DNA of 64,000 nucleotides from Arachidicoccus ginsenosidivorans (GCF_007971385.1 NZ_CP042434.1:4154001-4218000), one strand, 5' to 3'. Positions 28,461-38,408 are shown, numbered from the stretch's first letter. Notes: generated from the letters alone by a model not told the origin. Program-made: numbers and translations.

Positions 28461-30848
28461 TTATAACCTGTTCTGTTCTTCCGCATTACTGCTTTTAATT
28501 GCTTTGGCCTTAAAGGCCTTTCCTAAATTAAAATTGTAAGTAAGACCAAGCGTTATTTTTTGTTTTTGTTGTAATTGGTTAAAATTCAGGCGGAAATCAT
28601 TATAGAAGAACCGACCTTTCACTTTTGATGTACCAAAGATATCATTCCCTGCGAGTTTTACGGTCAATTTGTTGTTAAAGAACTTTTTTTGGATGGCCAG
28701 ATCTGTGTTAAACAAGTGATGCAGAACAGCATTCGCGAAAATTATTTTATTTAAGTAATAAGCCGATGCGCTGACGGTATAACCATTGCCCAGCTGAAAG
28801 ATCTGCGATGATTGCAACATGGCTATATTTTCTTGTAGATCAAAGGTCTCGGCAATTGCATGTTGATTACTGATTTGCATAGTGTTTTGTGTCATCCACC
28901 ACTTTGTAATCCGAAAAGGCGCAAAGGCAGTAAACATCCAGATTTTTGATGCCCCGGAATTAATGGGCTGCTGCATCATTTTTTCCGGATCATCTTTTTC
29001 AGGTAATATAGCATTGTTGATCACATCCTTACTGTCTGTATAAGCCGCCGTAAAAATGTATTTGTTTTTAAGGGTATAGCTCAACTCATAAGAATTGGTG
29101 AATTCAGGGGTAAGGTACGGGTTACCTCTGCCGGATGTATAATTATCCACATAACTGATATGAGGGTTCAGAGAGGAAAATCCTGGGCGGTTAAGTCTTC
29201 TGTTATAAGAGGCGCTCAGACTATTTGTCCCTTCTTTATTGAGTTTTTTGACCAGGTAAAGACTGGGAAAAAGTGAAAAATAATTTTTAGGATTTTTCTG
29301 AGTGCCGGCTGTATCGTAGAGTGTCCCGGTAAGCTGCGTGTTCTCCCCTCTGAGCCCCAATTGCACATCCATATCCAGAACATGACCGCTATAGTTGAGG
29401 TAACCAGCAACAATATTCTCTTTATAATTGTAAATGAAATTCTGTGGATCATTGGAGACCCAGTTATCCTGGTCCATATAGGAGAAATAGGCTGCGTTAT
29501 GAATCGTGGTCAGGCTGACTTTCGAGCCAAATCCAAAGGTACTTCCGTTTTTGAAGATTTTCTTGTATTTGGCATCCGCTGTGAAAATCTTGGCTTTGGA
29601 AGGCGTCAGGTTTTTGAAAGTGGTATCACTGACGAACTGATTGTCAGCATTATAAAAACTGCTATTTGCCTCATTTGTGGAATTGCCATGATTGAGTGTA
29701 TAATCAGATAGAAATTCAAAGCTAGAACCCAGTGTATCTGTTGTAATATGGTAATTTAGACCCACATCATTATAATCACTATTGTAGGTACTGGGAAATA
29801 AGCCTTTAGAGGTAGAATTTATCTCCGGATGCGCTGCATAATTGATAAAGGTCGTTGCCTTAAACACATCATGATCTCTGGAGAATGAACCGGTATAGTC
29901 CAAGGCTATATACTGTTTATCAGTCAGGTCAAAGGTTGCACCTGTGTGGACCCTTTGGTTCTTAGACTTGGTGATGCCTCTGTTTTGCGCCGTATAAATG
30001 CCATCACTGGGGAATGTTCTTGATTGGTTAAGTTTATTAAACCCTTTTTCCCAATTGTAACTGTAGTTGGCAAAGAGCCCAAGCCTACCCTTTTTAAAAT
30101 TTAGCTGTGTACCTTCTGAGGTTTCCGGGTATTTACCTTGCGCGTAATTACCATAGACTGTTCCGTAAAGCCCTAATTCAGTTTGTTTTTTCAAAATAAT
30201 ATTGATCAGCCCACCGGAACCCTCTGCGTCATATTCAGCAGGTGGGTGGGCTATGATCTGAATGGACTGTATTTCATCAGAACGAAGTGAGGTCAGATAA
30301 TTAGTCAGATCATCTCCGCTTAATTTGAGGAGTTTACCGTTCACCATGACTCTGGTACCGGTCATCCCATTGATCATGATCTGGCCATCGCGAACCAGCA
30401 CACCTGGGGCAAGCCCGATGGCTTCCATGGAAGATTTGCCGGTGGCCAGCGGATTGTTTTCTATATTCATGACCAGTCGATCTGCTTTTCTTTGAATCAG
30501 CGGCTTTTGGGCATGGACGGATACGTCACTGAGTTGATGCTCCGTTCTTGTTAGCACCAAGTTGCCAGGCTTTCCGGTGGTTATTTCTATGACTTTGTCT
30601 TTATAGCCCAGCGCGGTGGCTCTTACGATGTAGGTGCCCGCCTTTGGTACTTCGATGGTAAATAAACCCAGGCTGTCTGTTATTTTGGAAGTAATGTAAC
30701 GTTCAACTGAATCTTTTTTGCCGACGGAAATGGCTGTGTAAGCTAGTGGTTGCTGATCCTGATTAAGCACTTTACCTTTTATGGTAGATTGGCTGAACCC
30801 GGTTAATGTGATAAAGGTGCTGATGAGGATTAGTATAAAAGATTTCAT
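28461..30848 (-). CDS. Outer-membrane beta-barrel receptor (OMP_b-brl_3 type, TonB-like)
   Basis: A 795-aa protein with a signal peptide (ending TLTGFSQS) and a carboxypeptidase-regulatory-like domain (about 22-110). A plug-like domain follows (about 115-215), with LAPGVLVRDGQIMINGMTGTRVMVNGK and AEYDAEGSGGLINIILKKQT. The rest is a large beta-barrel with the OMP_b-brl_3 pattern (NRRLNRPGFSSLNPHISYVDNYTSGRGNPYLTPE). This family is wide in Bacteroidota and usually of unknown substrate. The C-terminus is slightly extended past the barrel. It is transcribed alone. No regulatory element was recognised upstream. Confidence 0.85.
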   Translation of the reverse strand: MKSFILILISTFITLTGFSQSTIKGKVLNQDQQPLAYTAISVGKKDSVERYITSKITDSLGLFTIEVPKAGTYIVRATALGYKDKVIEITTGKPGNLVLTRTEHQLSDVSVHAQKPLIQRKADRLVMNIENNPLATGKSSMEAIGLAPGVLVRDGQIMINGMTGTRVMVNGKLLKLSGDDLTNYLTSLRSDEIQSIQIIAHPPAEYDAEGSGGLINIILKKQTELGLYGTVYGNYAQGKYPETSEGTQLNFKKGRLGLFANYSYNWEKGFNKLNQSRTFPSDGIYTAQNRGITKSKNQRVHTGATFDLTDKQYIALDYTGSFSRDHDVFKATTFINYAAHPEINSTSKGLFPSTYNSDYNDVGLNYHITTDTLGSSFEFLSDYTLNHGNSTNEANSSFYNADNQFVSDTTFKNLTPSKAKIFTADAKYKKIFKNGSTFGFGSKVSLTTIHNAAYFSYMDQDNWVSNDPQNFIYNYKENIVAGYLNYSGHVLDMDVQLGLRGENTQLTGTLYDTAGTQKNPKNYFSLFPSLYLVKKLNKEGTNSLSASYNRRLNRPGFSSLNPHISYVDNYTSGRGNPYLTPEFTNSYELSYTLKNKYIFTAAYTDSKDVINNAILPEKDDPEKMMQQPINSGASKIWMFTAFAPFRITKWWMTQNTMQISNQHAIAETFDLQENIAMLQSSQIFQLGNGYTVSASAYYLNKIIFANAVLHHLFNTDLAIQKKFFNNKLTVKLAGNDIFGTSKVKGRFFYNDFRLNFNQLQQKQKITLGLTYNFNLGKAFKAKAIKSSNAEEQNRL

Positions 30849-31280
30849 GATAATTATAAATGATAAGGCTACTTCCCGTAATAGATGATAATGATTTTTC
30901 TAGTTTTAAATATAGTCTGATTATAACTAAGACGATAATTTTTGTAAATAGGTTGCGTGCTATGTAAATATTTATACAGCAAAGCTTAAATTTTTTAATT
31001 AATAAAAAAAGCAATTTTCGGTTAGTGGTGATTTCCATTTATAGGCGGTAACATTTTAATGGCTGGCGGTTTAGGCATGTTTTATTTTTAAAAACTACCA
31101 AGTGTAGGTCTTTGAAAGTATTATAAATAGTGAGTTTAGGGGTAAACGGTAGGTTTTATGTTTAATCGGCTGTGGGCAGTTTTAAACGAAATCTATAAGC
31201 GTTTGATAACAGGTCTCATTTTTTTTGATGAACTAGTGTTCGCAAATGGAACAAGAAAACGCTAATCGTATAAAATAAAT

Positions 31281-31331
31281 ATGGCGCCGGTCTTCCAATT
31301 AGTTGCCGGCTCCTCCATGAGCCATTTTTTT
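31281..31331 (+). terminator. Hairpin plus T run, possible end of a small RNA
   Basis: ATGGC GCCGG (31281-31290) can pair with CCGGC (31306-31310) and GCCAT (31321-31325). A run of seven T follows. There is no coding gene upstream on this strand for about 3 kb, so it may end a small RNA or an antisense transcript. Confidence 0.45.
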
Positions 31332-31620
31332 AATAAAATGCTTTATTTTATTTGTTGGTCGCAGTGCATTTGTAATATCTATTAAATGTGTAAAATTAAT
31401 TGGTGTTGTTTATTTTAATTGCTTAATTGTTTTTTATTAATTACCTGGCTGTTAACCTATCTAGCAAATTGATCCTAGATAACAATTATGGATGAACCTA
31501 TTGGACATTTGTTTTTACCGGATGGCTTCTCCCGGAATGTAGAATTATAAATAATAATTCTCAGTTTGAACAATTTGAGATTGGCTAGTACAAGTAGTCG
31601 ACTATTGGAGAGTAGCAAAC

Positions 31621-31684
31621 AAGCAAATCAATCAAGCAAATCAATCAAACAAGTCAATCAAACAAGTCAATCAAACAATCATAA
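31621..31684. repeat. 13-bp tandem repeats, about 4.5 copies
   Basis: Two copies of AAGCAAATCAATC (31621-31646) are followed by two of AAACAAGTCAATC (31647-31672) and a partial copy. The units share a 13-base period and differ at two positions. They are direct and unspaced, so this is not a CRISPR array. Confidence 0.85.
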
Positions 31685-31978
31685 TCTTGTTGATAATAGT
31701 TATAAACCCGCCACTTATTTTTTCAGGTTAATATTTCTATGCTGCCCTTATGGAAAGATTTAGGGTTATTATTGAATTCTATATTGCACTATTTTGACAA
31801 TGGCATTTCTTAGAATAATGGATTTATATAGGGAGTCTTGCAAAAGTTGTTATCCAACGAAAAGAGGATTTGATGGGACTTCTATATTTTGAAAACTAGC
31901 GGCATAAAGACCCTGGTGTGTAACTAAAAACAAGACGCCTGGATCTAGGCACCGTTTAATTTAAAAGGAGGCGATAAC

Positions 31979-32026
31979 AAAAACAGGAGAGGCATTGCTA
32001 TTAAATGAAAAGCATCTCCTGTTTTT
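31979..32026 (-). terminator. Terminator of the glycosylasparaginase gene
   Basis: Arms AAAACAGGAGA and TCTCCTGTTTT form an 11-bp stem with a long inner loop. On the minus strand T5 follows. It lies about 55 bases after the gene's stop at 32082. Confidence 0.7.
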
Positions 32027-32081
32027 GTTTTTACAGCGTAAGGTAAAAGGATAATAAATAATATTGAAAGTATGTTCGCTG

Positions 32082-33115
32082 TTAGAACATACTTTTGGAA
32101 GCAATAAGTTCATTATTTATTATAGCGTCTTGCCGGGCATAACTAAATCCTTTTTGGATGGCATAAGCACCCACCTGCCCCTGCTTGTTTAACGCAATAA
32201 ATGCCACCTGAAAAGTTTTAGCCTTTGTATGCCCGGTTCTGCTTACAATCCGTTCTACAGCTAATTTACAGGCCTTGTCGGGGCTTAAACCCTGACGCAT
32301 AAATTCTACCACCAAATGAGTGCCAGCAGATTTTATGACTTCTTCCCCCAGCCCGGTGGAGACGGCGGCACCGTAAGTATTATCTACATATAGTCCGGCG
32401 CCAATTATTGGAGAGTCTCCTACCCGCCCCCTGACCTTAAAGGCCATGCCGCTGGTGGTACAACTGCCACTTAAATTTCCATTTTGATCCAGGGCCAGCA
32501 TACCAATGGTATCATGGTTCCAATCGCCATTGTTCAATTTAAGCGGTGCGAATGCGCTTTTATTGCCGCCCTCTCCCTGTTCGATATTGATTTTGGCTTA
32601 TATTCAGATTTTTTAAGCCAATCATTGTACGCTTTTTTGGCGGAAGGCGATAATTCCTGCGGTTCCAGCGGGAATCCCTGAGACAGTGCAAACTCCTGTG
32701 CACCGGCACCTGCCAGTAATACATGGGGTGTATTCTCCATGACTTTTCTAGCCACGCTGATCGGATGCTTGATCCTTTCAATGGCCGCGACCGCTCCTGC
32801 ATTGCCGTGTTCATCCATAATGGAGGCGTCCAGGGTTACAATACCGTCTCTATCGGGGTTCGCTCCTAGTCCCACACAGCAGTTAATGCTGGATTCAGTA
32901 ACCATTACGCCTTTTTCAACAGCGTCCAGGGCGCGACCGCCATTGGACAATACTTTCCAGGCATCTACATTGGCTGCAATGCCTGCATCCCAGGTGGAAA
33001 TCACGATAGGTTTATTCACTGATTTTAAGGATGCTGTTTTTCCAAAACTGGCTGAGGAAATTATTCCTCCAAGGCCAAGTGTGCTTAACTGCAAAAATCT
33101 TCTACGCGGTAACAT
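32082..33115 (-). pseudogene. N4-(beta-N-acetylglucosaminyl)-L-asparaginase (glycosylasparaginase), frameshifted
   Basis: Two frames (33115-32534, 32537-32082) form one 344-aa Ntn-hydrolase that cleaves the GlcNAc-Asn bond of N-glycoproteins. The alpha part starts with a Tat-type signal (PRRRFLQLSTLGLGG) and has GLGANPDRDG and STWDAGIAAN. The beta part begins at the autoproteolysis site HDTIGMLALD, where Thr becomes the nucleophile, followed by SGCTTSGMAFK-type and GDSPIIGAGLYVDN blocks. Adding one A to the TTTT/AAAA run at 32591-32594 restores KPKINIEQGEGGNKSAF across the join. The export signal fits a periplasmic role. It neighbours a GH95 fucosidase, divergent. The break may be a base-count error. 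Confidence 0.85.
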
Positions 33116-33227
33116 AAGATAAAAATTAAAATAGTATTAGTTATTGACAGGATATTGGTGAAATAATCCTGCCTCAAATTGTACATTTACGCATTAAAGC
33201 GCGGCTTAAAGCTAAAAAAAATATCTA

Positions 33228-35756
33228 ATGTTCATTCAATTTTTTTCCAGGCGATTGAGAACCTTCTATTTACTCGGGTTCATGCAGTTATTGATCGGAT
33301 CCTTCCTGCCAAATGTACTTTGTGCACAAAACAATCCGGCAGATTCGCCCGATGTTGAGGTTGTTTTTGATCAGCCAGCCAAGGCCTTTACACAGTCCAT
33401 TCCATTGGGTAATGGCCGCCTGGGCGCCATGGTATTTGGCCGTACCGATACGGAACGCATTGCTTTGAACGAGATTACGCTTTGGTCTGGCGGGCCTGAG
33501 GATGGGGACCGCAAAGATGCCCATCTGTATCTTAAGCCGATACAAGATTATTTACTGAAGGGAGAAAATAAAAAAGCTCAGGCGCTTTTGCAAAAGCATT
33601 TTACCGCAGCAGGCAAAGGAACTGGCTTTGGCAATGGCGCTAATGATCCCTATGGCTCCTATCAGACGGCAGGCGATTTACTGATTGCTTTTAAAGATAA
33701 GAAGGGCCCCGTAACAGATTATAAACGAAAGCTGGATATCAGCCACGCAACTGCTACTGTTAGCTACAAAAAGGATGGATTTTTAATTAAAGAGGTCGTT
33801 TTTACGGATAGAATTAATGATTTGACCTGGATCAGTATCAGTACAAGCAATCCCCAAGGGCTGTCTCTATCCGTAATGCTACAAAGAAAAGAACATGTAC
33901 AGTCCGTAAAAATAACCCAGCATCAGATTGTTATGAAAGGCAGATTGCCCAATGGGGATAAACCAGGCATGCGTTTTTTCAATACTGCTGATATCAGACT
34001 TGAAAATGGTAACGGAGCGTTATTAAAAACAGATAGCAGTATTTTGGTTAAAGGGGCCAGTGCCTGTATTATTCGGGTAGATACACGAACTGATTACGAT
34101 CCTTCTTCCGGCATCTGCAAGCCAGATAAAAATATCGAAACACTGACCAGATCAGCGTTAAAAGCGTCCGTAGGGATAGATCGGCGGCCAAAGCTGGCTT
34201 TTGAAGCCGCTGCAAAGGCCAGCTCTAAGGATTATCAGCTGTATTTTGACCGCTGCAGGCTCTATCTGCCCACTGGCAATGAAGCAGATAGCATAAAAAG
34301 GATGACCACAGAAAGAAGATTGATCCGCTATTATAAAGGCAGCAGTGATCCAACACTTCCCGTGCTCTATTTTAATTTTGGACGATATTTACTTATCAGC
34401 TCTTCCAGACCGGGTTTATTGCCTGCCAATCTGCAGGGACTTTGGGCAGTTGAGTATCAGGCGCCCTGGAATGCGGATTATCATTTAAATATCAATTTGC
34501 AAATGAACTATTGGCTGGCAGAAACCACCAATCTACCGGCGCTGGCAGATCCTTTGTTTCGGTTTACTCGTCATTTAGTACCTAATGGACAAAAGACGGC
34601 CTGGAATTATTATCGGGCAAAAGGTTGGGTGGCTCATGTGGCCACCAACCCCTGGTTTTTTACCTCACCTGGAGAAGGGGCAGATTGGGGCTCTACACTG
34701 ACAGGCGGCGCCTGGCTTTGTGATCATATTTGGGAGCACTACCGCTTTACCAGGGATACAGCCTTTTTAAGGCAATATTATAGCGTTTTAAAAGGAGCAG
34801 CCCGGTTTTTGACCTTTATTTTAATAAGGGAACCTAAACATGGCTGGCTGGTCACCGCTCCTTCAAATTCTCCTGAGAATGCCTATAAGATGCCTGATGG
34901 ATTTGTAGGACAAACCTGTATGGGGCCTACGATGGATATGCAAATATGCAGAGATATTTTCTCTGCTACCATCCAGGCAGCGCAAATACTAAGACGTGAT
35001 CAGGCTTTTGCAGATAGCCTTCAAGGGATCATTACCCAATTGGCGCCAGATCAGATCAGCCCAACCGATGGAGGTGTCCAGGAGTGGCTGGACGACTGGC
35101 CGTCCACGGATCCGCATCACCGCCATACTTCGCAATTATTCGGGCTCTTTCCTTATGATGAAATAACCCCTTGGGATACGCCTGATCTGGCAAAGGCAGC
35201 AAAAAAGACACTGGAACTCAGAGGAGATGGCGGAACCGGCTGGTCCAGGGCCTGGAAAATAAGCTTCTGGGCCAGGTTGGGCGATGGAGAGCACGCTTTT
35301 AAACTCTTAAAAGGTTTGTTGACGCCAGTGTCCAATTTGGATCTTAAAATGAAAGGGGGCGCCGGAACCTATCCTAATTTATTTGATGCGCACCCTCCTT
35401 TTCAGATTGATGGTAATTTTGGGGCGGTTGCAGGCATTGCAGAAATGCTGCTACAAAGCCATGGCAAAGGCGATGTGATCCGGTTTTTACCCGCACTGCC
35501 TTCCGGTGCTGACTGGGCGGCTGGTCACATAAAGGGTCTGGCTGCCAGAGGTGGTTTTGTCGTGGATATGGTTTGGCAGGAGCATAGGCTATTTAATGCC
35601 GAGATTACGGCCCTGCGTACAGGTACTTGCCGGGTATTATTGCCAGCTGGTAAGCGGATCTACGCTCAAAATGACCAACCCATTAATAAGGTTGCTGATC
35701 AAAATGGCATTTTCGCCTTTAAAGCGGTAGCGGGCAGGACTTACCAGGTACAGTAA
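33228..35756 (+). CDS. GH95 alpha-L-fucosidase
   Basis: An 842-aa glycoside hydrolase of family 95 with a signal peptide (ending LPNVLCAQ). The N-terminal beta domain carries the hallmark SIPLGNGRLGAMVFGR (about 60-75) and ERIALNEITLWSGGPEDGD. In the helical barrel the expected active-site blocks are all visible: HLNINLQMNYW with two Asn (about 418-424), SNSPENAYK with the general acid Glu (about 550), and FQIDGNFGAVAG with Asp (about 727). It removes alpha-1,2-linked fucose (or galactose in some members) from glycans, probably in the periplasm. It is divergent from the glycosylasparaginase gene and fits a glycoprotein-glycan theme. Confidence 0.9.
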   Translation: MFIQFFSRRLRTFYLLGFMQLLIGSFLPNVLCAQNNPADSPDVEVVFDQPAKAFTQSIPLGNGRLGAMVFGRTDTERIALNEITLWSGGPEDGDRKDAHLYLKPIQDYLLKGENKKAQALLQKHFTAAGKGTGFGNGANDPYGSYQTAGDLLIAFKDKKGPVTDYKRKLDISHATATVSYKKDGFLIKEVVFTDRINDLTWISISTSNPQGLSLSVMLQRKEHVQSVKITQHQIVMKGRLPNGDKPGMRFFNTADIRLENGNGALLKTDSSILVKGASACIIRVDTRTDYDPSSGICKPDKNIETLTRSALKASVGIDRRPKLAFEAAAKASSKDYQLYFDRCRLYLPTGNEADSIKRMTTERRLIRYYKGSSDPTLPVLYFNFGRYLLISSSRPGLLPANLQGLWAVEYQAPWNADYHLNINLQMNYWLAETTNLPALADPLFRFTRHLVPNGQKTAWNYYRAKGWVAHVATNPWFFTSPGEGADWGSTLTGGAWLCDHIWEHYRFTRDTAFLRQYYSVLKGAARFLTFILIREPKHGWLVTAPSNSPENAYKMPDGFVGQTCMGPTMDMQICRDIFSATIQAAQILRRDQAFADSLQGIITQLAPDQISPTDGGVQEWLDDWPSTDPHHRHTSQLFGLFPYDEITPWDTPDLAKAAKKTLELRGDGGTGWSRAWKISFWARLGDGEHAFKLLKGLLTPVSNLDLKMKGGAGTYPNLFDAHPPFQIDGNFGAVAGIAEMLLQSHGKGDVIRFLPALPSGADWAAGHIKGLAARGGFVVDMVWQEHRLFNAEITALRTGTCRVLLPAGKRIYAQNDQPINKVADQNGIFAFKAVAGRTYQVQ

Positions 35757-35854
35757 GATGCCAACGAATCAGCTATGGCGCCGATTTGGAGTCGATTTAG
35801 GCTTTAGAAACCAGTTTTTAGCGGAAAGTTGGTTACTTTTGCGAAAATTTAAAT

Positions 35855-36646
35855 ATGAAGTTTTTTGGTTCCTTACTGATCACAGCTGTATTGCTTAGTG
35901 GTTTTTTCGCTGGCTGTACTTTAAATAATGTTGCCAAGGATAGCGCCCCTGAATCCTTTTTTAAGCAAAATAACCTGCAAGGTACTTTTGCACTATTAGA
36001 TAATGTTCATGAGCAGTTCACTGTATATAACCTAAAGGCCTATAGAGATTCTGCTTATGCGCCGGGTAGTAGCTTTCAGGTACTGGCTACCCTGCTGGGG
36101 ATTGAAACCGGCCGTTATTTAGATGAAAAAAGCCCTGTTGTATATGGGGGGGATTCGATTAGTCTGGGAGATGCTTTTTTGCAGCATAATGACAGTGCCC
36201 TGGCAGCTGTCACTGCCAGAATAGGCAAAGATACCTTGCAATACTGGTTGGACTCGCTTCATTATGGCAAGGCCAATTTGCAAAGTGATACAGAGGCTGT
36301 CTGGCTGGGTGATTCCCTTAAAATTACCCCGGATGAGCAGTTAGGATTTATCGCTAAATTATATTTTGTACAGTTGCCCTTCCAAAAGCGTGTGCAGCAG
36401 ATTGTACGAAAATTAATGACGCGCGAGGAAAATACTTTATACACACTTGCCTATAAATCCTCCTGGGACAGACTACCCAATGGACAATACACGGGCTGGA
36501 TCACTGGCTGGATTGAAGAAAATAAGCATGTTTACTTTTTTGTCATCCACGGCCAACCCATAAGCGGCCGCCCAGAAACGGGCTCTTTATTGAAGACAGC
36601 CAAGGCCGTTTTAAAACATTACGGCTTTTTTGAAGGTAAAAAATAG
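35855..36646 (+). CDS. Class D beta-lactamase-like lipoprotein lacking the catalytic lysine
   Basis: A 263-aa lipoprotein (lipobox FFAGC, Cys21) with a class D beta-lactamase fold. GTFALLD (43-49), YNLKAYRDSAYAPG, LLGIETGRYL, VWLGDSLKITPDEQLGFIAKLY (149-170) and GWITGWIEENKHVYFFVI match OXA enzymes in order. The active-site STFK motif is SSFQ (residues 72-75). The Ser is kept, but the Lys that is normally carbamylated is Gln (codon CAG). The KTG motif is KSS (201-203). Trp150 is kept. Such changes would impair deacylation, so it may bind beta-lactams or peptidoglycan as a sensor or sink instead of hydrolysing them. The function is inferred. Class D homology is strong. Confidence 0.8.
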   Translation: MKFFGSLLITAVLLSGFFAGCTLNNVAKDSAPESFFKQNNLQGTFALLDNVHEQFTVYNLKAYRDSAYAPGSSFQVLATLLGIETGRYLDEKSPVVYGGDSISLGDAFLQHNDSALAAVTARIGKDTLQYWLDSLHYGKANLQSDTEAVWLGDSLKITPDEQLGFIAKLYFVQLPFQKRVQQIVRKLMTREENTLYTLAYKSSWDRLPNGQYTGWITGWIEENKHVYFFVIHGQPISGRPETGSLLKTAKAVLKHYGFFEGKK

Positions 36647-36729
36647 GCGAAGCAAAAGTTAAAATCCATTAACCCTTTTTTTTCTGTAGTTTTTTTAAAA
36701 TAGATTGCAGGCAGCAAGGCAAAAAATCT

Positions 36730-37734
36730 ATGTTATCATTCGCACATCCTTCTTATTTGTGGTGGTTACTGGGGCTCATTCCACTTATTTTTCTATTTTA
36801 TGCACTGCTTAAATGGAAAAAAACAGTGGCAAAATCGTTGGGCGATAAAAAACTCGTTGCCCGGCTGCTTAGGTATTATGATGCCCGTAAGTTTAAGCTG
36901 AAGTTCTATCTGGTCTTTATTGCCTTAGGGCTTGGCATCGTAGCGGCAGCTGGTCTGCGCTACCCTTCCGATAAAGGGAGCGAAAAATCTGCCGGTATAG
37001 ATATTATTATAGCCCTGGATGTCAGCAAAAGTATGCTAAGCCAGGATATTAAGCCCACCAGGCTAGACCGGGCTAAACAACTCATTCGGTCGCTGACGGC
37101 TAATTTAGGCAGTAACCGCGTCGGGTTAGAGGTTTTTGCCGGACAGGCTATATTACAGATGCCGCTGACCAGTGATATTGGCGCGGTGAATATGTTTTTA
37201 CCTAATATTAATACAGATATGGTCCCTATTCAGGGGACGGCGGTAGCGCAGGCCCTATTAACAGCTGAAGCGGCCTTGCAATCTCCGGATAAAAAGCACA
37301 AGGCTGTTATCCTGATGACGGACGGAGAAACCCATGACCAGGGCACTGATGCGGCGATTAACAAACTCTATCAAAGTGGCATTACTGTATTTACTGTAGG
37401 CATCGGTACGCCAAAAGGGGCGCCCATTTTTGATCCGGCCACAGGCCAGGATAAAAAGGACAAGGATGGAAATATTGTCATCTCCAAGTTAAACGAAAAG
37501 GAACTAAAAGAAATAGCGGCTAAAACCGGCGGTAGTTATGTGCTATTAAATAATGATCAGGCGGCCATTGGCCAGATCACTGGTCGGATAGATAAAATGG
37601 AAAAGAAAATCATTGTGGAAGGCAAGGTGGGGAATCGTAATTTTTACCAATATTTTCCTTTGTTTATCGCTGCGGGTTTACTGTTGCTAATTGTTGATTT
37701 ATTTATTACGGAAAGAAAACCCAGTAGAATTTGA
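36730..37734 (+). CDS. batB: BatB-like VWA-domain membrane protein (aerotolerance family)
   Basis: A 334-aa protein. Two N-terminal membrane helices (about 10-28 and 55-75) precede a von Willebrand A domain with an intact MIDAS (DVSKSM, about 98-103, and later ILMTDGE). A C-terminal membrane helix (YFPLFIAAGLLLLIVDLFI) follows. This is the BatA/BatB layout. BatB is preferred because a TPR BatC-like gene follows with an overlap (the stop TGA of batB overlaps the TTG start). The usual batA, batD, batE and moxR genes are not adjacent. The Bat proteins form an inner-membrane complex linked to stress tolerance. The gene name is by context. Confidence 0.8.
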   Translation: MLSFAHPSYLWWLLGLIPLIFLFYALLKWKKTVAKSLGDKKLVARLLRYYDARKFKLKFYLVFIALGLGIVAAAGLRYPSDKGSEKSAGIDIIIALDVSKSMLSQDIKPTRLDRAKQLIRSLTANLGSNRVGLEVFAGQAILQMPLTSDIGAVNMFLPNINTDMVPIQGTAVAQALLTAEAALQSPDKKHKAVILMTDGETHDQGTDAAINKLYQSGITVFTVGIGTPKGAPIFDPATGQDKKDKDGNIVISKLNEKELKEIAAKTGGSYVLLNNDQAAIGQITGRIDKMEKKIIVEGKVGNRNFYQYFPLFIAAGLLLLIVDLFITERKPSRI

Positions 37735-38408
37735 AAAAGATACTCCTGATAGGATGCCTGTTTACCTGCATGACTGCTTTTGCACAAAAGAAGGGGGACA
37801 AGGATGTCTATTTTGGTAATAAAGCCTATAAGGCCGGAGATCTGAAAACGGCCGTCTCCAAATACGAAGAGGCCTTAAAACTTAATCCGGCAAATAATAT
37901 TGCCCGCATTAATCTGGCCATCGCTCAAAGTAAACTTAAAGCAGCGGACGCTTCCGTCAAAAATTTTGATCAGGCATTAAAAGCCAATAAAAATAATGCC
38001 GCTATGGAAGCGCGCCTAAATTATGATAAAGGGGTTACGCTTGCTAAGAATAAAAAATATCAGGAGGCTGTAGATGCTTTTAAAAAGACGCTACTAAAGA
38101 CGCCTGATGACAGTAATGCCAGAGAGAACCTCCAAAAGGCGCTCAATGAGTTAAAGAAGCAACAACAAAAAAATAAACCTAAAGATCAAAATAAAAAGCA
38201 GGATCAAAAAAACAAACAGGATCAACAAAAAAAACAAGATCAGCAAAAAGAGCAGCAAAAAAAGGATCAACAGCAAAATCAGCCTCAGAAAATGACCAAG
38301 CAACAGGCAGATAAATTACTGCAGGCCTTGCGCAGCCAGGAAAAAGAAACCAGAAAAAAATTGCAAAAGAAAAATGGTGCACCGCCAGCTAATGGCGAGG
38401 ATTGGTAA
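37731..38408 (+). CDS. batC: BatC-like TPR protein
   Basis: A 225-aa protein with a signal peptide (ending AFAQKK) and three TPR-like motifs (YFGNKAYKAGDLKTAVSKYEEAL, ARLNYDKGVTLAKNKKYQEAVDAFKKTL and neighbours). A Lys/Gln/Asp low-complexity tail (about 150-205) follows, as is common in BatC. It starts with TTG at 37731, overlapping the batB stop by four bases, so translation is coupled. It is probably secreted to the periplasm and works with BatB. A terminator follows at 38460, so the run ends here without batD. Confidence 0.8.
   Translation: MKKILLIGCLFTCMTAFAQKKGDKDVYFGNKAYKAGDLKTAVSKYEEALKLNPANNIARINLAIAQSKLKAADASVKNFDQALKANKNNAAMEARLNYDKGVTLAKNKKYQEAVDAFKKTLLKTPDDSNARENLQKALNELKKQQQKNKPKDQNKKQDQKNKQDQQKKQDQQKEQQKKDQQQNQPQKMTKQQADKLLQALRSQEKETRKKLQKKNGAPPANGEDW

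Larger units (their letters stand above)
30849..32081. other. 1.2-kb gene-free region with repeats and hairpins
   Basis: No credible gene was found. The only frame of note (31566-31763) reads through low-complexity tandem repeats. It contains 13-bp tandem repeats (31621-31684), a hairpin followed by a T run (31281-31331), and the minus-strand terminator at 31979-32026. The region is very A/T-rich. A small RNA ending at 31331 is possible but unproven. Confidence 0.55.

Noticed and set aside
31621..31684. Possible CRISPR array
   Set aside because: Repeats are only 13 bp, directly adjacent and without spacers, and no cas gene is present.
31566..31763. 65-codon frame in the 1.2-kb gap
   Set aside because: It is made of Ser/Gln/Asn repeats from the 13-bp tandem units.
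35855..36646. Functional antibiotic-resistance gene
   Set aside because: The catalytic lysine and the KTG motif are changed, so resistance cannot be claimed.
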